A DNA stretch of 64,000 nt from positions 62,001-126,000 of the forward strand of contig PYSS01000089.1 of NCBI GenBank assembly GCA_003049465.1. The letters are read 5' to 3'. Below, piece by piece: positions 57,640 to 64,000 of the stretch; the stretch's first letter is position 1, and each line of letters opens with the position of its first letter. The notes beneath the pieces are model-generated. The model worked only from the letters and a program-made list of their open reading frames with translations. It made no database searches and was not told the DNA's origin. The translations under genes and the position numbers were made by a program. The stretch is from Magnaporthiopsis rhizophila. Lineage: Eukaryota > Ascomycota > Sordariomycetes > Magnaporthales > Magnaporthaceae.

Positions 57640-59438
57640 CCCACCCGTGCCCTATTTTCGGGTAAATTTTTTAGTTTTTTGCTTAAAATGCCTATTTTCG
57701 GCCCCCAATTATTTTTATCGATCGGGCAAACCCGTTTGTCCAGGCCTTTGTTTTTTTTCCATATGTACCTTATATTTCGGTTTTTTGCATATTTAATATA
57801 TAAAAATTCCTGCTAAGCATATTATGGGGTACGCTGGTAATAATATAAAGGTTGCTACAAAACTTTTATAATTTATTTTTGCTATTTATTATTTTGGAAA
57901 TTAATATTTTTGGCATAAATATTGCACTAGTTTTTTTTTCTCCGTGGAAAAAAATTATGCTTTAGCTTTTTGGCCATATACCACCTGCAATTATTATATA
58001 AATATTTAGCCCAAAATAATTTATCGTAATATTTCGCATTAGGGTTTATATTTTTGTGGTTTAATATATAGGGTTATATTAATCGCTAATTTAGGTTCGG
58101 AATATTTTTAAATAGTGCCTTATAATAAATAACCGATTGGTTATTTTTTAACCAATCCAGGAACTTTTTTTTATTATTTTGCGCCGGTTTTTTGCATATT
58201 AAACTACCGATAGGTTTGGGCTAATCCCAAAATTATCGGTTTATTTTCAGAAACCTGAGTAAAATATACGCTTTTTATATTTTTTTTTTAGTTATAGGGG
58301 GTTATTTTTCCATATTGATCAGTTGCTAATCGAATTTTTACAAAAGCTTTTTGAAATTAATAATGTATTATTATTATTATTTGCCAAATTTTTTGTTATT
58401 AGGGCCCGCTTTTGTGGTTTTTTTAAATATTATTAAATTTAATTTTTTTTTTAAATTTGTATCAGGTGCATTTGGCTTAAAAATTGTTCCGTTTTTATAT
58501 TTATATTTAAATTTTTCTTGGGATTATTAACCAAGGTATCTAATATGCTTTTGCACCGGGCTAGTTTTTTAAATTTCCTGTTTTGTTCCTCGAGTTTTTT
58601 CGAAATATGCGCTGTTATGCTATTTTTTTTTTCGAACATTATAAAATTGATAATTGTTTTAATTTTTTTTTATTACCGATCCAGGATTAATCGATCTGTT
58701 ATATTATAATAATTTATTATTTTGGATAGTATTTTGTAATATTTTTATCGGAGTAATGGATTATACAATTCTTATTAAAATAATAAGTTTAACTAAATAA
58801 TGCTCCGGAATACAGGTTTTTTTTTGTTTATCGTATTGCTTTGGGTAAAGCCGCAATTATAGGTTTGTATTCCTTTGGTATATTTTTCCGGCAAAAAATG
58901 GCTGTTTATCGGTTTTTTTGCGAACAGTTTTTTTAATATATCCTTTTTTTCCATATTTAAAATATTTTCCGTTTTTTGAATTTTTAAACCTAATATATTT
59001 TTATTCCTTTTGCTGGTATATAATTTTAACGTTAAAATTTATAAATCCAAGGTGTATATTATAAGCTGTGGATTATTATTATTTCGCTTTTTTTTAATTA
59101 ATTTTATTGTTTTGCACTACTGGTTTGATTTGCTAAACTTTCTTTTTAAGGCAACATTTGTACAGTTTATTACTGATACGAACGGCCGTAATAATATAAT
59201 TACCAAAATTTTTAGGTTATTCCTATTTGGACAGCTTATTTTTTATATTATCCTTTAGCCCCTGATAAAATTGGGTTATTTTGATATCCTTTATCCAATC
59301 GAGCTTGTTAATCAGTTGTTAAAATTCGGAAATATAAATTAATACGGGGCCTTTTTGCCGGAATTAAAGCAATTTTTTTTCGGCCATCCGTTTTTTATCG
59401 ATTTATCCGAAAATTTTGGCAATTTTTTTGCCGAACTT
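57640..59438 (-). pseudogene. RIP-degraded partial gag of T7
   Basis: Minus strand from the knuckle region (plus-strand shadow frame 57608-57796) to the T8 insertion. A 62-codon piece is open at 58639-58451 (FEKKNSITAHISKKLEEQNR, a charged helix). Confidence 0.68.
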
Positions 59439-59930
59439 TGTTATAACCACAGCTGGCAGGGGACAGAAGGGCTGGGGCTAACCCCCAGCGGGATGCCTTT
59501 ACCCCGCAGTTATGAAGGCCAAGGGCCGAATGACCAAAGCCAAGTTAAGAGAAGGAAGTTATATGATCAGGCACTTACCTAAACACGGGTAATATGTTTG
59601 ATATATTTGTTATATAACATAACAGATATAGCAAATATAGCATAGTGATATATTTGCTATGTAACATAGCAAATATAGCAGATATAGCACAGATATAGTA
59701 GGGAGGGGTTGCTGGTATATAAGGCGAGGGGTTTTTACTGTGTTAAATAGATTTTTAACTGAGGCTTCGGCATTAATCAACCTAAGTTAGCTTTAAGGCA
59801 TCCTTTTGGGCAAGTAATCGAAATTTTTATTATTATCCCAGTTCCTAGCACAAGTAACTTTGTGAAGACCTTATTGCTTAGCGCCTTTCCTAATATACCC
59901 TATTTTAGGAGCAGAAAATTGTTTGTAATA
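59439..59930 (+). repeat. 5' LTR of T8 (492 bp)
   Basis: TGTTATAACCACAGCTGGC start and GTAATA end (from GTAACA), with several ATATTTGTTATATAACATAA palindromic units at 59595-59700 as in T4. It is directly followed by TTTTAATTGATCCTGTTTAG, a leader shared with T3, T4 and T6 and without the TGG of a usual primer-binding site. Confidence 0.92.
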
Positions 59931-59989
59931 TTTTAATTGATCCTGTTTAGTATTTACCGGAGGTAATAAGCAGTAGCAAATTATATTAA

Positions 59990-62090
59990 TTGTAGGCAAA
60001 AAATCCGAGGGCGTTATTATCGCCGGCAAAATGTATAATAACCCTTCGGCGGTTATGCAAGCACTTATCGCAAAAATCGAAAGGTTTAAGGAAGTTTAGG
60101 CCAAATTTTATATTATTGTTAAATTTTACAAATTCCTTTTATCCGATAAATATGATAAAAAGGAAAGCAAAATTAAAATGTTCCTGATTGAATATAAAGG
60201 GTATTTCCTGTTTTATTGAGACCATTTTTAGCGGGAAAAACAGAAAGTTGCTTATACAGTTATGCGCCTGGATAGCAAAATTAAGGATTGGTTTAAACCT
60301 ATCTGGTCCGATTATTTAAAAGGGCATAATAAATCCAAGGAAAAAACCAAATTAGTGTTTGCCGATTTCGAAAAGTTCGGTGAGGAAGTTGCTAAGGTTT
60401 TCGGACAGGTTAACAAAAGATGGGTGGCCGAAAAAAAGCTGTTTTAGCTTTGGCAAAAAAGCCCCGCATTAATCTATATTTTTAAATTCTAATAATTGAT
60501 TAACAAATTTAATTGGACGAAAAATACCAAAATAATCCAGTTTTATCAAAGGTTAAAGAATAATGTGAAAAATAAGTTATTTAAACAAAAACGATCTAAG
60601 AATTTTGTCGATTATATTATTATAGCTGTTTATATTAGTAATAAATTATATAAATGTTGCCTCGAGAAAAAAGTTTAGCAAACCAAACCAGTGGTATAAA
60701 ATAATAAAATTAACCAAAAAAAGGCGAAATAGTAATAATCCACGGTTTATGGTACATATTTTGGACCTATAAATTTTAGCGCAAAAATTATATATTAGTA
60801 CAAAAAATAAAAGTATATCAGGTTTAAGGATCCAAAAAACGGGAAATATTTTAAATATAAAAAAAAAAGATATATCAAAAAAAATTACCCGCAGAAAAAT
60901 TGATAAGCGGTTATTTTTTGCTGAAAAGGTGCACCAGAAAGCCACCAGCCCATAACCCCAGATTTTTTAAAAACGACCGGACGGTTAGCAAAAGGAAGCC
61001 TGTGCCCCGGAGCATTATTCAGTTAAACCTATTGTTTTAATGGAAACTGTATAACCTATTGTTCCGATAAAAATGTTACAGAGTATTATCCCAAATAATG
61101 GTTTGCTATAATATAATAAATAGGCCAATCTCGGGGTGATAATAAAATAACCCAAGGTTTGAAAAAATTCGAGGGGGTTTAATACAATAATAATAGTATG
61201 CTAATAGCGGGAAAATTTACCGGACAAAGCAGAAAATTTAAAAAGTTAGCCCGATATAAAAGTATATCAGATACTTTGGTTAATAATTTTGAAAAAAATT
61301 TAAATATAAATGCGAAGGTGGAATTGTTTTTGGGCCAAATGCATTGGCTGTAAGCCCAGGAAAAAAAACTGGGCCTAATAAAGTACTGAAAAACTACGGA
61401 AACGGATCCCAACAATAAAAAACCCAGCAGGGAATAATATATGGTTAATTTCAAAAAATTCCAGCAAAAATTCGATTAGTAACTGATCGATATGGGAAAA
61501 TAACCCTTTATAACCAAAAAGGAAATACGAAAAGCATATATTTTATTCAGGTTTTTGGAAATAAACCGGTAATTTTAGGATCAGCCCAAACTTATTAGCA
61601 GTTTGATATATAAAAAATTAGCACAAAATAATAAGGAAAAGCCCCTGGATTGGTTAAGGGATAATTAATCGGTTACCTATTATAGGGTATTATTTGAAAA
61701 TATTCCGAACCTGGACCAATGGTTAGCGCGGCTATATGTGTTAGATTACGAAAATATGGACCCCGATGCAAGCTATTATAATAAGCTTTTTTGGGCCGAA
61801 TATTTGTATAATAATTGTAGGTAATATATAGCCAAAAAGCTAAAGTACGATTTTTTTCCACAAAGGAAAAAAAAAAAATCAGTGCGGTATTTATGATAGG
61901 AATACCAGTTTCCGAAATGGTGGATAGCAAAAATGGGTTATAAAAGTTTAGCAGTAATTTTTATGCTATTACCAGCTTATTTTATAATATGTTTGGCAGG
62001 AATTTTTATATACCAGATGTGCAGAAAACCGGAGTGCAAGGTACATATGGAAAAAAAAGCGAGGGTTTGGATGAATGGGTTTGCCCGATC
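59990..62090 (+). pseudogene. RIP-degraded gag of T8
   Basis: The retrotransposon-gag core is readable: RLDSKIKDWFKPIWSDYL, FADFEKFGEEVAKVFGQVNK, WVAEKKLF (60262-60447), then FNWTKNTKIIQFYQRLKNNV and YISNKLYKCCLEKKV (60496-60678). A CCHC-like knuckle remnant follows near 62010-62060 (QMCRKPECKVHMEKKAR). Stops interrupt it at CAA/CAG-type codons. Confidence 0.82.
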
Positions 62091-62199
62091 GATAGGAATA
62101 GTTGGGGCCCGGCAGCAGGCGTTTTAAGCAAAAAATTAGGAAGTTTACCCAAAAATAGGGCACGGGTGGGGCAATAATTAGCAAAATCCTTAATAGTAA

Positions 62200-64000
62200 C
62201 GATTATCGACCAATATAAGCATATTAGAATAATAATATACTGGAAAGGGCGAAAAATAAAAATTATAATTGATTGCGGAGCCCAAGAAAATTATTTTTCA
62301 CCAAAAGCGGTAAAAAGGTACGGTATTTTAATGTATCAGAAAAAGGAACCATATAACTTTATAATGGTGAAATAGGAGCCAGTTACGTTTAATAAAGGAA
62401 GGATTGATATTAAAACTGATTATTTCAAATTTTAATTTTTGGGAAAAACCTGCAAAATAATCCTGGATGTTATAAATATAAAAGGGAAAAATCTGATTTT
62501 AAATATTCCATAATTTAAAAAATATAATTCTTTAATAAATTGGGTTACCGAACAGATTTAATAAAGGGAGTTATTATTAACCAGCAAAAAAGCCCAATAG
62601 CCACGGGCCCCGGATAATAGAAATTGGACGCCAGAAAAGGTAATCGTAACGGTGGCAAGATATGGCAGTTAGCCTTGGCAAACCATACCAACCGAAGCGC
62701 TAATAAATACGGACGCAAATGGATCCGACAAACAGGGAGTTACCAAAAATGGACTTAAAAATGTTTTTAAAAAATACCACAAATATTGGAGATTGTTCCA
62801 GAAAAATTTGGAAACGGTATTACCGGAATACGGATTGTTTGATTATAAAATTAAGCTTAAACCGGAAGTATAGCTTAAATACCAAAAATTGTATCGATTA
62901 AACCCTTGGTAAAAAAAGCTGTTATAAAAATAGCTAAAGGAAAAAGTTAGGAAAGAATTTACCAGATTTTTCAATTTTCCTGTAGGATATAGAATTTTGT
63001 TTATTTTCAAAAAAAATGGGGAGGAACGGATATATATCGATTATTGTCCGTTAAATTAGGAAATAATAAAGGATCGGTATTTTTTACCTTTGATTAACAA
63101 ATTTAAAAACAGATTTGGAAAAAGCCGGTGGTTTATAGCCCTAAATTTATGCAAAGTTTATAACCTGTTAAAAATTAAGGAGGGGGATAAATGGAAAACC
63201 GCTTTTCGGACCAAGCTTAAAATTTTCAAATTATTAATAATAACTTTTGGGCTTACCAATGTACCAGTTATATTTTAGCGAATAATTAACCATATATTAT
63301 AAAAGTACCTCGATATTTTTGCCCTTATATACCTGGATAATATCCTAATCTTTTTAGATACGTTAAAAAAATATAAATAATACGTGTACAAAATATTACA
63401 AAAGTTGCAGGATACAAAGCTTTTGGTTAATCCGGATAAATGCATATGGCACTTTTTAAAAGTAATTTTTCTCGGGTTTATTATTAAATAAGGGAAAGTT
63501 CGGATAAAACCCAAAAAAATACAGGCGGTAAAAAACTGGCCTGTATTTATTATAGTTAAAAAAATGCGAGGTTTTTTGGGGTTTTTGAACTTTTACCGAA
63601 GGTTTATCCGAGATTTTAGTAAAAAGGCCATATTATTTACAGATTTTACCAAAAATAATACCCAATTTTATTAGGGAATATAAAAATAAATAGCTTTTAA
63701 TTTGCTGAAAAAAGTTATTATCCAAATACCGATACTGGTAATGTTAAACCCAAAAAAACCCTTTAAAATCGAAATTGATGCATTGAATTTTGCTATTGGA
63801 GGATAACTGGAATAATAAAACGACCAAAAAAAGTTGCATTTTTGCGTATTTTTTTTGCAAAAATTAAATAAACCAAAATTAAATTATCAGATTCACGATA
63901 AAAAGTTTTTTGTTATTATTAAAGTTTTGGAAAAATGGAGGGTATATTTGTATAAAACTAACCATTAAATTATAATATATATCGATTATAAAAACCTGTC
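62200..64000 (+). pseudogene. RIP-degraded pol of T8 (protease, RT, RNase H start)
   Basis: Protease: IIDCGAQENYFSPKAVKRYG near 62265 (Cys in place of the usual Ser/Thr after the catalytic Asp). RT: FKKNGEERIYIDYCPLN (63007), RFGKSRWFIALNLCKVYNLL and WKTAFRTKLKIFKLLIITFG (63090-63278), the YLDNILIF catalytic block (63330, second Asp to Asn), FLGFLNFYRRFIRDFSKKA (63570). RNase H: EIDALNFAIGG (63770) and KFFVIIKVLEKW (63905). The window ends inside RNase H. Confidence 0.9.

Larger units (their letters stand above)
53062..59438 (-). mobile_element. T7: chromovirus interrupted by T8, continues beyond the window
   Basis: 3' LTR at 53062-53586, antisense ORF on the plus strand, then minus-strand pol and part of gag. 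Its gag stops at 59438 where T8 begins; the remaining gag and the 5' LTR should lie right of the window, beyond T8. Left flank GGAAAG; no duplication can be checked yet. Confidence 0.87.
59439..64000 (+). mobile_element. T8: chromovirus nested in T7 gag, runs off the window
   Basis: 5' LTR at 59439-59930, then plus-strand gag, protease, RT and the start of RNase H at the window edge. AACTT at 59434-59438 is the likely left target duplication. It is the easiest copy for reading gag. Confidence 0.9.

Noticed and set aside
59595..59700. CRISPR-like array of ATATTTGTTAT units
   Set aside because: Short imperfect palindromic units without spacers, inside an LTR of a eukaryotic element.

Overview
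The window looks like nuclear DNA of a filamentous ascomycete, probably a Sordariomycete-type fungus. The reasons are short GT-AG introns of 72-75 bp with CTAAC/CTGAC branch sites, GC-rich coding frames, typical fungal secreted protein families (HsbA-like, small cysteine-rich), a DUF3824-like protein, a fungal MYND protein, and long AT-rich blocks whose repeat copies differ almost only by C/T and G/A transitions, as expected from repeat-induced point mutation (RIP). The species was not identified.

Layout. (1) 1-12402 is a GC-balanced gene-bearing arm: the first 350 codons of an MFS transporter (minus, running off the left edge), a charged DUF3824-like protein framed by a 68-nt A tract and a 62-nt T tract, then three predicted secreted proteins (HsbA-like with a GPI-type tail, minus; cupin-like, plus; nine-cysteine protein, minus), and about 2.8 kb without a recognisable gene. 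(2) 12403-47819 is a nested block of RIP-degraded Ty3/gypsy chromoviruses (here T1-T6). (3) 47820-53061 is a 5.2-kb GC-balanced island with a MYND zinc-finger gene, a disrupted gene, an 835-bp non-autonomous DNA transposon with TAA target duplication, and a border repeat. (4) 53062-64000 is a second chromovirus block (T7, interrupted by T8, which runs off the right edge).

The chromoviruses share one plan, written in the pol direction: LTR (TGTTAC...GTAACA), gag with a CCHC-like knuckle, protease, reverse transcriptase, RNase H, integrase and chromodomain. Between pol and the 3' LTR they carry a small Cys-rich/coiled-coil reading frame on the strand OPPOSITE to pol. In one subfamily there is also a 71-72 nt tRNA-like sequence on that same antisense strand, found at the same place in four copies (T2, T3, T5, T6). 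Target-site duplications and broken reading frames give the order of insertion: T4 into T3, T6 into T5, T8 into T7. The LTRs keep a common core but exchange U3 repeat cassettes.

The secreted genes lie beside the repeat block, the usual two-speed arrangement of plant-associated or pathogenic fungi. The repeat blocks look transcriptionally dead. No CRISPR, rRNA or bacterial-type operon was seen. Coordinates of LTRs, exons and duplications were read base by base; borders of decayed gag/pol pieces are approximate.
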